Part shown: positions 33,685 through 42,910 of the stretch, in pieces | How positions within the stretch are numbered: position 1 is the stretch's first letter | How the letters are laid out: every line of letters starts with the position of its first letter | Origin: Sphingobacterium hotanense | Lineage (GTDB): Bacteria > Bacteroidota > Bacteroidia > Sphingobacteriales > Sphingobacteriaceae | DNA: 64,000 nucleotides | NCBI RefSeq assembly: GCF_008274825.1 | Contig: NZ_CP030848.1 | Location: 620,001 to 684,000, forward strand | Direction: 5' to 3' | The notes under the pieces: model-generated | Database searches by the model: none | Seen by the model: the letters and a program-made list of their open reading frames with translations, nothing else | What the model was told of the DNA's origin: nothing | Translations under genes and position numbers: made by a program

Positions 33685-36600
33685 ATGAAACAAAAATTAC
33701 TCAGTTTTATTTTTGTGATGACGTGCCTTATTGGGGTTGCGTTTGCACAAAATCGTCAAGTGAGTGGTCAAGTAACTGCGGCAGATGGGGGCGCTCCATT
33801 ATCAGGAGTATCTGTCATTATCGTCGGTACGACTACTTCTACCCAAACAGACGACTCCGGAAACTATTCCCTTACAGTTGCTGACAATGCTACTCTAGCA
33901 TTCTCGTATGTAGGGTATGTTTCTCAACGTATTTCAGTTGCTGGTAAGTCGGTAGTTAATGCTGCCTTAGTAAGCGAAGAAGCTACATTAGAAGAAGTTG
34001 TTGTCGTAGGTTACGGTAGCACAACAAAAGAAGCTTTTACAGGTTCAGCGAAAAAAGTTGATGGTGCTAAACTACAACAAAAGAACGTTTCCAACATTTC
34101 ACAAGCGATTGCTGGTGAGGTTGCTGGTTTACAAGTAGTGAATACTACTGGTCAGCCAGGTAGCTCTGCTACTATTCGTATCCGTGGTTTTGGTTCTGTA
34201 AATGGTAACCGCGATCCTTTGTATGTTGTTGATGGTGTTCCTTTCTCAGGAAACATTACATCAATCAACAATGCAGACATCGAAAACGTAACGGTATTGA
34301 AAGATGCTGCTGCGACCGCAATTTACGGTTCTCGTGGTGCGAATGGGGTTATCTTGATTACGACAAAAACAGGTCGCGGTCAACAATCATTCGTTGAAGC
34401 AGATGCTAACTTCGGTAGCAACATGTCATTACTTCCACGTTATGATGTAATCAAATCAGCAGAAGAATATATCGGATTGAGCTGGGAAGCGATGTACAAC
34501 GAAGGTATCACTAGAGGACAAGACGGTGTAGCATTCGCTAATCAACGTTTATTCTCAGGTTCTGGTATCAACGCATTGAACAACATATGGAACGTATCTT
34601 CAGTTGCAGATCTAATCGATCCTACAACAAGAACAGTGAAATCAGGTGTTACTCGTAAATACAACCCTGAAAACTGGGAAGACTATGCATTCCAAAGTGC
34701 AGCGAGAACTGATATCAACGTAAGATTTGGTGGTTCTAGCGAGAAGACAAACTACTTTACTTCCCTAGGTTATTTAGGCGATAAAGGTTACTCGATCAAC
34801 TCTGATTTCGAGCGTTTAACAGGTCGTTTAAGCTTAGATCACAAAGTAAACAAATTCATCAATGTGGGTATGAACGCGAACTACTCTAAAGTAGAGCGTA
34901 ATACTGGTGGCCAGTCTGAAGACTCAGGAAGTATTTTCTGGTTCGTAGACAACATTCCTTCCATCTACCCATTATTCCAAAGAGATGCTGACGGTAACAC
35001 AATCGACGATCCTTACTACGGTGGAAGCGTATTCGATTATGGTACAGTTTCAAAACGTAAATTCGGTTCATTAACGAACGCGATTGCTGATGCTACTTAT
35101 GACATCAAACGTCATAACCGTAACGAATTAAACGGTAGAGCATATGTTAACTTCAATATTATTGACGGTTTAACGTTCGAAAACTCTTTAGGTATTCAGT
35201 ACTACAACAATATTTACAACGACAGAGCTAACAAATTCTACGGAAGTGCAGCAGGTCAAAACGGTTCATTGTACCAAAGACGTACAGAGTTGAACTACTA
35301 TAACTTGTTAAACTTATTACGTTATAGAAAAGACTTCGGCGATCACTCTTTCGAGGCATTAGCTGCTCACGAGGCTGTAAAATGGGATTCAAATATCCTT
35401 GATAACTCAGGGTACAACCTAGTATCAAACGATATCTTAGACTTCAGCAACGTAGTTGTATCTAACCCAATCAAATCTTGGACTGAGGACTACTCATTAG
35501 AAAGTTACTTCGGTCAGATCAACTACGATTACAAAAACAAGTATTACTTGTCAGGTAGTTTAAGACGCGATGGATCTTCAAGATTTAAAAACGAGAAATG
35601 GGGTACTTTCGGTTCGGTAGGTGCAGGATGGATTGTGTCTAACGAAGACTTCATGAACGATCAGAACATCTTCAAGTTCTTGAAATACAAAGTTTCATAC
35701 GGTGTATTAGGTGATCAAGCAGGCGTAGGTTACTACCCAGGTTACATCACTTACAACGTAGAAAATGTAAACAACGAAGCTGCATTCACATTCAACAACA
35801 AAGGTAATGAAGACCTTACTTGGGAGACTTCAAAAATGTTCCAAACAGGTGTTGAATTTGAAATCGGCAACTTCTTAACAGGTACAGTAGAATACTACAT
35901 CAAAAATACAGATAACTTAATCTTTGACTACGGTATGGGACCATCAATCGGTTACCAAACTATCAAAGTAAATGATGGTCAATTGAGAAACCAAGGTATC
36001 GAGTTTGATTTAGTAGGTCATATCGTTAAGAACGAAAACTTCTATTTAGATTTAGGTATCAACGGTGAGGCGTTCAAAAACAAAATCACTAAAATGCCAA
36101 TCGATCCTTCGACTCAATTACCAAAAGTTATTGATATCCAAGGAAGCTACGGATGGGCTGAAGGTCATTCAATCTATGATTTCTACATGAGAGACTTCGT
36201 AGGTGTGGATCCTGAGGATGGTCTAAGTATGTGGAAAGTGTACTACACTGACAACAACGGAGACGGTTCATTCAATGCTGGTGAGCAAATCGCATCAATG
36301 GCATTGTTCAACAACCCAGACAACAAAGAAATCAAAGAAGGAACAACAAAAACTTATTCGCAAGCAACACAATACTACGTTGGCAAATCAGCTATTCCAG
36401 CTATCAGAGGTGCTTTCAACCTAAGAGCAGGTTACAAAGGATTTGACTTAAGCGCGCAACTATTGTATAGCCTAGGTGGATATGCTTATGACGGTGCATA
36501 CGCTATTTTGATGAATAACGATGCTATCGGTAGCAACAACTGGCATAACGACATCTTCAACAGATGGCAAAAACCAGGCGACGTTACTGACGTGCCTAGA

Positions 36601-36885
36601 TTGAGCAATGATTGGGACGCGAATGTTAACTCAGTATCGACTAGATTCTTAACGAAATCAAACTACTTGATGTTAAACAACGTTCGTTTAGGATATAACT
36701 TCAAATCAGATTGGATTAAAACTTTTGGTGCTCAAGCATTATCAGTATGGGTATCTGCGGATAACTTAGCTATTGCTTCAGCAAGAAAAGGATTTAACCC
36801 TTCAACTCACCAAGCTGGTTCTTCTAGCATGTACAGATACTCACCTTTATCAACGGTAAGTGCTGGTTTAAGAGTTAAGTTTTAA
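33685..36885 (+). CDS. SusC/RagA-family TonB-linked outer-membrane transporter, pair 2
   Basis: A 1066-residue transporter with signal peptide MKQKLLSFIFVMTCLIGVAFAQ, regulatory-like domain, TonB box region LEEVVVVGYG, SusC plug motifs (IRIRGFGSVNGNRDPLYVVDG; LKDAAATAIYGSRGANGVI) and barrel ending KF. Its first 20 bases equal those of susC 1, and the first 45 residues are closely similar, so the two pairs are paralogous. Codon choice differs: this gene strongly prefers AAC, GAC, TTC and ATC, the pattern of highly expressed genes, whereas susC 1 uses more AAT and GAT. Confidence 0.94.
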   Translation: MKQKLLSFIFVMTCLIGVAFAQNRQVSGQVTAADGGAPLSGVSVIIVGTTTSTQTDDSGNYSLTVADNATLAFSYVGYVSQRISVAGKSVVNAALVSEEATLEEVVVVGYGSTTKEAFTGSAKKVDGAKLQQKNVSNISQAIAGEVAGLQVVNTTGQPGSSATIRIRGFGSVNGNRDPLYVVDGVPFSGNITSINNADIENVTVLKDAAATAIYGSRGANGVILITTKTGRGQQSFVEADANFGSNMSLLPRYDVIKSAEEYIGLSWEAMYNEGITRGQDGVAFANQRLFSGSGINALNNIWNVSSVADLIDPTTRTVKSGVTRKYNPENWEDYAFQSAARTDINVRFGGSSEKTNYFTSLGYLGDKGYSINSDFERLTGRLSLDHKVNKFINVGMNANYSKVERNTGGQSEDSGSIFWFVDNIPSIYPLFQRDADGNTIDDPYYGGSVFDYGTVSKRKFGSLTNAIADATYDIKRHNRNELNGRAYVNFNIIDGLTFENSLGIQYYNNIYNDRANKFYGSAAGQNGSLYQRRTELNYYNLLNLLRYRKDFGDHSFEALAAHEAVKWDSNILDNSGYNLVSNDILDFSNVVVSNPIKSWTEDYSLESYFGQINYDYKNKYYLSGSLRRDGSSRFKNEKWGTFGSVGAGWIVSNEDFMNDQNIFKFLKYKVSYGVLGDQAGVGYYPGYITYNVENVNNEAAFTFNNKGNEDLTWETSKMFQTGVEFEIGNFLTGTVEYYIKNTDNLIFDYGMGPSIGYQTIKVNDGQLRNQGIEFDLVGHIVKNENFYLDLGINGEAFKNKITKMPIDPSTQLPKVIDIQGSYGWAEGHSIYDFYMRDFVGVDPEDGLSMWKVYYTDNNGDGSFNAGEQIASMALFNNPDNKEIKEGTTKTYSQATQYYVGKSAIPAIRGAFNLRAGYKGFDLSAQLLYSLGGYAYDGAYAILMNNDAIGSNNWHNDIFNRWQKPGDVTDVPRLSNDWDANVNSVSTRFLTKSNYLMLNNVRLGYNFKSDWIKTFGAQALSVWVSADNLAIASARKGFNPSTHQAGSSSMYRYSPLSTVSAGLRVKF

Positions 36886-36905
36886 TTTTATAAGCGTTTA
36901 AGAAA

Positions 36906-38414
36906 ATGAAAAAAACATTAAATATATTGTTGGCAGGCTCTTTAGTTTTTGCTTCTTGTAGCAAAGATTTCTTAGACAGCGCCCCAACAGAGCAATTGTC
37001 TACCGACCAAATCGAAGAAGCCGGTAAACAAGATCCTAACGTTTTGAACGGTTACATCACAGGTTTGTATGCGACAATGTATACTACATTTACAGCGCTT
37101 CCTGCAGATGAAGACCATGATGACTTCGGACAAAAAGGATACGATATCTATATGGATATGTTAGCGTCAGACATGGTATTAACCGGTCTGAACTACGGAT
37201 GGTATTCAAACGTTGTTCGTTATATCGCGACAACTGACTACACACGTGCTGAGGCTTCAAAACCTTGGAACTACTATTACAAAATCATTATGTCTGCAAA
37301 CTCGGCAATGGACGCTATCGGTGGCTCAGAAGTGGAGATCCCTGCAGATCAAAAAGATGCTCGTTTTGTAATGGGACAAGCAAAAGCTATGCGTGCGTAT
37401 GCTTACTTCTACCTAGCAAATTTATATGCTCCTGAGTACGGTTCTGGTAATGATAAAATCTTACCTATCTATACGAACACAGATCAACCAAATCAACCTC
37501 TTTCTACAACGAAAGAAGTATATGATCTAATCATTTCAGATTTGGAAACTGCGGTAGAATACTTAAATGGATTCAACAGAACAGGTAAACACCAAATCAA
37601 CAAATACGTTGCTGAAGGTTTGTTAGCTTACGCTTTGGGTGCTAGAGGTACGCAAGCAGACTGGCAAAAAGTAGCTACTTTAACTAATGATATCATTACT
37701 AATGGTGGCTTCCCTTTGACTACAAAAAGTCAATCAGCAGCTGTATTAGACGGACAAGGATTAGTTGTTAATGGCGACGGTGGTTTCAATAACATTGCTA
37801 CACCAAGCTGGATGTGGGGTGTTGATTTAACATTAGCGAGCAACTTAGACTTAGTATCATGGTGGGGACAAGTGGATTACTGGAGCTATAGCTACGCTGC
37901 TGCTGGTGACCCTAAAGCAATTGATAAAGGTCTTTACGCTAAAATCCCTGCAAACGACGTTCGTAAAGGACAGTTTGATGCAGACGAGTTAATGCCGATC
38001 AACAAATTCTACACACCTGAGCGTGAAGCAATGGGTCAACGTCAAATCGTAACTGACTACTTGTACATGCGTGTTGATGAAATGGTATTGTTAAATGCAG
38101 AAGCAAATGCTAATATCGGAAACGAAGCTGCGGCAATCGCATCGTTGAAAAAATTATTAGACTTGCGTTTGGATAATACAAGCTACCTTTCAACATTGTC
38201 AGGTCAGCGCTTAAAAGACGAAATTTACTTACAAACTCGTATTGAACTTTGGGGTGAAGGTAAATCTTACTTAGCATTGAAACGTAACAAAGCGACGGTT
38301 ACAAGAGGTGAAAACCACTTATACTTCGCAGGTCAATCGTTCAAATACAATGCTGATCAATTAACATTCCCAATTCCACAGGTGGAAATTCAGAATAACC
38401 CTCAAATTAATTAA
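36906..38414 (+). CDS. SusD/RagB-family surface lipoprotein, pair 2
   Basis: A 502-residue lipoprotein (lipobox VFASCSKDFLD) with the SusD landmark GQAKAMRAYAYFYLANLYAPEYG and the C-terminal RIELWGEGKSYLALKRNK stretch. It lies 20 bases after susC 2 and shares that gene's AAC/ATC-rich codon use. It is followed by a strong terminator, giving a two-gene operon. Confidence 0.94.
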   Translation: MKKTLNILLAGSLVFASCSKDFLDSAPTEQLSTDQIEEAGKQDPNVLNGYITGLYATMYTTFTALPADEDHDDFGQKGYDIYMDMLASDMVLTGLNYGWYSNVVRYIATTDYTRAEASKPWNYYYKIIMSANSAMDAIGGSEVEIPADQKDARFVMGQAKAMRAYAYFYLANLYAPEYGSGNDKILPIYTNTDQPNQPLSTTKEVYDLIISDLETAVEYLNGFNRTGKHQINKYVAEGLLAYALGARGTQADWQKVATLTNDIITNGGFPLTTKSQSAAVLDGQGLVVNGDGGFNNIATPSWMWGVDLTLASNLDLVSWWGQVDYWSYSYAAAGDPKAIDKGLYAKIPANDVRKGQFDADELMPINKFYTPEREAMGQRQIVTDYLYMRVDEMVLLNAEANANIGNEAAAIASLKKLLDLRLDNTSYLSTLSGQRLKDEIYLQTRIELWGEGKSYLALKRNKATVTRGENHLYFAGQSFKYNADQLTFPIPQVEIQNNPQIN

Positions 38415-38432
38415 TTTGATTTTTCTTAATAG

Positions 38433-38462
38433 AAAAGGCCTCGCAAATCGCGAGGCCTTTTT
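38433..38462. terminator. Terminator after SusD 2
   Basis: AAAAGGCCTCGC (38433-38444) and GCGAGGCCTTTT (38450-38461) form a perfect 12-bp stem with a 5-base loop and flanking T-tract. It may also stop the convergent mrp transcript. Confidence 0.88.
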
Positions 38463-38501
38463 GTTTGAAAGTGTTTGTTTTCGATTTCTATATATCGTTC
38501 T

Positions 38502-39563
38502 CTAAACGGTTGCTGCGAGAATGCTCAGTTCCTGCGCCACGCGTCCGGCAATACTTGCGAAGGACTTCGTTACAGGATCATCAGCATCTAGGGCCACCGG
38601 GAATCCATTATCACCAGCATCTGCAACGGCTTTTACCAAAGGAATCTCTCCGATAAACGGCACATTGTTTTGTTCAGCAAGGCGTTTTCCACCATCTTTT
38701 CCGAAGATATAATATTTGTTGTCGGGAAGTTCGGCAGGGGTAAAGTATGCCATGTTTTCGATGACACCTAAGATCGGTACTTGCACGCCTTCCATCTGAT
38801 ACATCGCCATACCCTTGATCGCGTCGGCAAGCGCGACTTGCTGTGGCGTCGTCACAATGACAGCACCAGAAATAGGGTATTGCTGAGCCACCGTAATATG
38901 TATATCACCCGTACCTGGAGGCATGTCGACTACTAAATAGTCTAGCTCGCCCCAGTCGGTATCATTGAATAGCTGTTTGATTGCTGAGGTCGCCATCGGG
39001 CCACGCCACGGAATCGGTTGGTTCGGATCTGTAAAAAATCCGATTGACAGTAATTTCAACCCAAATTTTTCGATAGGTACAATCTTGGTCTGCCCATCAG
39101 CCGTCTGCGTAGATTCTGGTCTTGCTCCGTCCAGTCCAAACATGATAGGCACCGAAGGGCCATAGATATCAGCATCCAATAATCCCGTCTTTGCACCTGT
39201 CTGCGACAGTGCCAATGCTAGATTGGCTGCAACGGTTGATTTTCCGACGCCCCCTTTTCCAGAGGATACTAATACGATGTTTTTGATGTTCTTTAGCTGA
39301 GCGTTTTCCACAGGACGGACACGAGCGGTCATGTTGATTTCTACATCCACATCCTTAGACACGAAAAAAGCAATAGCGTTGCGGCAAGCATGTTCTATAT
39401 GGCCTTTTAGCGGGCAAGCGGGAGTGGTAAGTACAACGTCGAATTTTATCTTATTAGGTAGAATTTCGATGTTTTCAATCATGTTTAGAGTGACTAAATC
39501 TTTCTTCAGATCAGGCTCTTCCACATTACTCAAAGCATCTAAGATTTGTTGTTTTGTAATCAT
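38502..39563 (-). CDS. apbC: Mrp/ApbC-family P-loop ATPase (iron-sulfur carrier type)
   Basis: A 353-residue protein. An N-terminal MIP18/DUF59 domain (about 1-85) is followed by a deviant Walker A SSGKGGVGKST (100-110), LLDADIYGPSVP, LVVDMPPGTGD and VTTPQQVALAD. It is expected to bind and transfer Fe-S clusters. The CxxC pair that binds the cluster in E. coli ApbC (after ENMS) is absent: the region reads ENMAYFTPAELPDNKYY. ATG 39563 is chosen because MITKQQILDAL fits the domain start; the frame extends to 39584. Confidence 0.9.
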   Translation of the reverse strand: MITKQQILDALSNVEEPDLKKDLVTLNMIENIEILPNKIKFDVVLTTPACPLKGHIEHACRNAIAFFVSKDVDVEINMTARVRPVENAQLKNIKNIVLVSSGKGGVGKSTVAANLALALSQTGAKTGLLDADIYGPSVPIMFGLDGARPESTQTADGQTKIVPIEKFGLKLLSIGFFTDPNQPIPWRGPMATSAIKQLFNDTDWGELDYLVVDMPPGTGDIHITVAQQYPISGAVIVTTPQQVALADAIKGMAMYQMEGVQVPILGVIENMAYFTPAELPDNKYYIFGKDGGKRLAEQNNVPFIGEIPLVKAVADAGDNGFPVALDADDPVTKSFASIAGRVAQELSILAATV

Positions 39564-39678
39564 GGTTTCACAATATTCATACAAACTTAAGGAAAGATGG
39601 ACAATATCATGTCATAAAGATGTTTTTAATGAATTTTATCTATTTTTATCAAATTAATAATGAAGAAACGGTCTATTT

Positions 39679-41754
39679 ATGCTGGTAAAAGAATGGCTGA
39701 GGAAGCTTGATTTTTCGTTCCTGCGGAAGCGCTGGTTTTTAATTACAGCGGGTGCTGTTTTGGGGATCTTCCTGATTGGATTATTCTGGGGGCTATCCGT
39801 TCGGGGAAAAATGTTAGATCAAGCGGTGGTGAAAGTGAAGAAGAAACTCAAGGACGATTATCAGCTCGATTTACGTATTGGGAGCTATGATTTTGCAGGC
39901 TTGACGACTGTGGAGTTCCAAAAGGTCCGCGTTGTTCCAGATTCCGCAGATCAGTTGGCGGCTATGGATAAATTTAAAGTGTCCGTAAAGCTGTTCCCCC
40001 TAATTTCCGGGACAATCAAATTGGGTTCCTTGCAAATAGAAAACGCCGATATCACCTTGGTAAAAGAGGATAACACCTCCAATTATGACTTTTTATTTCG
40101 AAAGAAAGCCAAGGATTCAACTGCGGTTGATACCAGCAGCCGAACGTTAGCCGAGACGGTCGATCGATTGATCAAGCAGGTTTTCCTGAAGGTTCCTCGC
40201 GATTTGAACATGACGAATGTGAATTTGTCGTATCAGGATAGTTCAGGAACCCAAATGGTGCGTATTCCAGTTGGCGAAATCGACAATGGGGATTACGATG
40301 TCGATGTCTTCTTGAACGAGCAGGATGCGAAATGGAACTTCAGCGGCGAGGTCAATCCCGATAAGCAGACATTGAGCGTTAAAATCACTTCGGATAATAA
40401 GGATGCCGAGTTACCATTTTTACGCAGAAAATACGGACTTCAGGTGAGTTTCGATGAACTTGCCTTTCACCTAGACGATGTATCTCGGAAGGGTAAAGAT
40501 GTACTGGAAGTATTGGGTGGTTGGTCGACCAAGAACCTGAAAATTTATCAGCGACGCTTATCTGGCGAACAGGTTGTTCTTCCTGAAGGGGCGGCGCTTG
40601 GCGGATTTCATGTGTCGGAGAATACGATTCAGTTAATCGAGGGCACCAAGGTGCAGGTCAAAGAATTTTCTTTTGAACCTCGACTAAAATACACACGTAA
40701 GCCTAAGAAGTTATTGAGCATGGCAGTCCATACGGGTAAGTTTAAGGCGCAGAATTTTTTTGATGCGATACCGAAAGGGCTTTTTGACCAGCTTGACGGT
40801 TTACAGGTTGAGGGCGATATTCAATATGACATGGATTTTGAGGTAGATTTGGATGATCCCGATCAGTTGAAGTTCAGTTCCAAAATAGACGATGCGGCAT
40901 TGAAAATTGTAAAATGGGGCAAGGCCGATATTGCCGCCTTAAACCAGCCCTTTGTTTATGAGGCTTATGATGATACGACAAAACTACGCGATATCGTTGT
41001 GGGGCCCGCCAATCCAATGTTTACTCCGCTGGATCAGGTTTCTTCGATTTTAAAGAAAACGGTGTTGAATACCGAAGATCCTTTTTTCTATAAACACAAG
41101 GGGTTCGAACTGGAAGCCTTCCAGTTGTCAATCGTTACGAATATTAAAGAGAAGAAGTTCAAACGTGGAGCAAGCACCATTTCTATGCAGCTGGTAAAGA
41201 ATGTTTACCTGAATAGGAATAAAACAATGATGCGCAAGTTTGAGGAGATCTTGCTTGTTTGGCTAATGGAGCAATCTGGGCAGGTAAGCAAAGATCGCTT
41301 ATTGGAAATTTATCTGAATGTAATCGAATGGGGCAAAAACGTCTATGGTATTGCGGAAGCTTCGCAGTATTATTTTGGGAAGAAACCTTCAGAAATAACG
41401 ATTGGGGAGAGTTTGTTCCTATCGAGTATTATCCCGCGACCGAAAACCGGTCTATCGTCATTTGACTATACCGGACAATTGAAACCCTGGGTCATGAAGC
41501 ATTTTAATACCTATGGTTATATCATGAACAAGATGCGGCAATTGGATAATGAAAATGTCCCTGCGAATTACGGGTTCTATCAGGCACAATTGCAGCCAAA
41601 TCTGCGCCCGGCGCGTCCGAAAGGCGTTGTTGATACGGCGGCATCTTTCGATGATCTTAAAGATATGGCCGAAGAGATGGATTTAGAAGACCAACTGCGC
41701 AAGTCTATCCGCGAGCGATTATTCGGTAAGGAAGAAAACAAAGAGGAAAACTAA
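39679..41754 (+). CDS. AsmA-like region fused to a GT51 peptidoglycan glycosyltransferase
   Basis: A 691-residue inner-membrane protein. One transmembrane helix (about 19-38) is followed by an extended beta-rich AsmA-like region (about 50-420; GTIKLGSLQIENADITLV is characteristic), then a GT51 domain (about 445-610). Catalytic Glu466 is in NTEDPFFYKHKG; RGASTISMQLVKN (496-508), RKFEEILL and DRLLEIYLNVIEWG follow. No transpeptidase domain is present. It should polymerise lipid II without cross-linking it. The C-terminal tail is highly charged. hpt follows after two bases. Confidence 0.88.
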   Translation: MLVKEWLRKLDFSFLRKRWFLITAGAVLGIFLIGLFWGLSVRGKMLDQAVVKVKKKLKDDYQLDLRIGSYDFAGLTTVEFQKVRVVPDSADQLAAMDKFKVSVKLFPLISGTIKLGSLQIENADITLVKEDNTSNYDFLFRKKAKDSTAVDTSSRTLAETVDRLIKQVFLKVPRDLNMTNVNLSYQDSSGTQMVRIPVGEIDNGDYDVDVFLNEQDAKWNFSGEVNPDKQTLSVKITSDNKDAELPFLRRKYGLQVSFDELAFHLDDVSRKGKDVLEVLGGWSTKNLKIYQRRLSGEQVVLPEGAALGGFHVSENTIQLIEGTKVQVKEFSFEPRLKYTRKPKKLLSMAVHTGKFKAQNFFDAIPKGLFDQLDGLQVEGDIQYDMDFEVDLDDPDQLKFSSKIDDAALKIVKWGKADIAALNQPFVYEAYDDTTKLRDIVVGPANPMFTPLDQVSSILKKTVLNTEDPFFYKHKGFELEAFQLSIVTNIKEKKFKRGASTISMQLVKNVYLNRNKTMMRKFEEILLVWLMEQSGQVSKDRLLEIYLNVIEWGKNVYGIAEASQYYFGKKPSEITIGESLFLSSIIPRPKTGLSSFDYTGQLKPWVMKHFNTYGYIMNKMRQLDNENVPANYGFYQAQLQPNLRPARPKGVVDTAASFDDLKDMAEEMDLEDQLRKSIRERLFGKEENKEEN

Positions 41755-41756
41755 GC

Positions 41757-42317
41757 ATGAAGAACATAATAATTGATGACCTGCATTTTGAATTGATGAT
41801 CGATTATGATCAGATTCAAAAGCGTATCCGCCTTATCGGAATTGATATCAATCTTCGTTATGAAGATAAGCATCCTGTTTTTATCGGCGTTCTGAATGGT
41901 TGCTTTATGTTTATGGCTGATCTGATGAAGCAGATACATATCCCATGTGAGATGTCGTTCGTTAAGCTAGCATCCTATACGGGAACAGATCAGGGGCGTA
42001 TTTCGGAATTGATAGGTGTGGGGATGGATTTGACGGGGCGTCATGTGGTGATTGTAGAGGATATCGTAGATACGGGCAATTCGTTGGTTCATACGATTGA
42101 AGCGCTGGAGAAACTTCAGGTGGCGAGTATTTCCGTGGCGACATTACTCATGAAGCCGGAATGCCTTTTATATTCTTTTGATAACATCATGTATGTAGGT
42201 TTCGAGATCGAGAAGGAATTTGTAGTAGGCTATGGCCTGGACTACAATGGTCAATGTCGAAACCTACAGCATATCTATAAGCAGTTCGATCCGCTTACTA
42301 ACGAAAAGAGCAGCTAA
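41757..42317 (+). CDS. hpt: Hypoxanthine phosphoribosyltransferase
   Basis: A 186-residue purine-salvage enzyme that makes IMP or GMP from the base and PRPP. The PRPP loop is VVIVEDIVDTGNSL, and FIGVLNGCFMFMADL and SFVKLASYTGTDQGR are as expected. Its 3' end overlaps the convergent tag gene by 20 bases. Confidence 0.94.
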   Translation: MKNIIIDDLHFELMIDYDQIQKRIRLIGIDINLRYEDKHPVFIGVLNGCFMFMADLMKQIHIPCEMSFVKLASYTGTDQGRISELIGVGMDLTGRHVVIVEDIVDTGNSLVHTIEALEKLQVASISVATLLMKPECLLYSFDNIMYVGFEIEKEFVVGYGLDYNGQCRNLQHIYKQFDPLTNEKSS

Positions 42318-42864
42318 GCATATGGTCATTGACCATACCTACCGCCTGCATATAGGCGTAGCATATAGTGGTCCCAAAGAATCGAATTCCTCTTTTCTTC
42401 AAATCCTTGGCGATCGCGTCTGAAATAGGGGAGGTTGCGGGAGCCTGACGATAGTCTTCATAGCTATTGATGATAGGCTTTTTGTCGGGCATGAATGAAT
42501 ATAAGTAATTGTAGAAACTGCCGAACTCCTTCTGAATATCCATAAAGATCTGTGCATTGCTGATCGTTGTTTTAATTTTCAGCTTATTCCTGATAATTCC
42601 CGGGTCCTGTAATAAACGCTCTTGATCTTTCTCTGTCATCGCGGCAACCTTTTCCACATCGAAATCAGCAAATGCTTTTCTATAGTTTTCGCGTCGTCGC
42701 AGGATCGTAATCCAGCTTAATCCAGCTTGCGCAGATTCTAAAATGAGAAATTCGAATAGTGTTTTGTCGTCCTTTACTTGTTTTCCCCATTCCTGATCGT
42801 GGTAGGCTTGATATTCGGCATCATTACCACACCAGCCACAGCGTACTAGCTCTTTATTGCTCAT
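42298..42864 (-). CDS. tag: DNA-3-methyladenine glycosylase I
   Basis: A 188-residue base-excision glycosylase removing 3-methyladenine. RCGWCGNDAEYQAYHDQEWG holds the first Cys and His of the zinc snap, SWITILRRRENYR is the conserved core and MVNDHMLSC supplies the second His and Cys. Its stop lies inside hpt on the opposite strand. Confidence 0.94.
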   Translation of the reverse strand: MSNKELVRCGWCGNDAEYQAYHDQEWGKQVKDDKTLFEFLILESAQAGLSWITILRRRENYRKAFADFDVEKVAAMTEKDQERLLQDPGIIRNKLKIKTTISNAQIFMDIQKEFGSFYNYLYSFMPDKKPIINSYEDYRQAPATSPISDAIAKDLKKRGIRFFGTTICYAYMQAVGMVNDHMLSCSFR

Positions 42865-42910
42865 TTTTCAATTTCTAAAGCGATTATTTTATTCTAACTT
42901 TACGGCACTC

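Noticed and set aside
42298..42317. Overlap of hpt and tag as a sign of an assembly error
   Set aside because: Both proteins are complete with intact C-terminal motifs; a 20-base convergent overlap is plausible.
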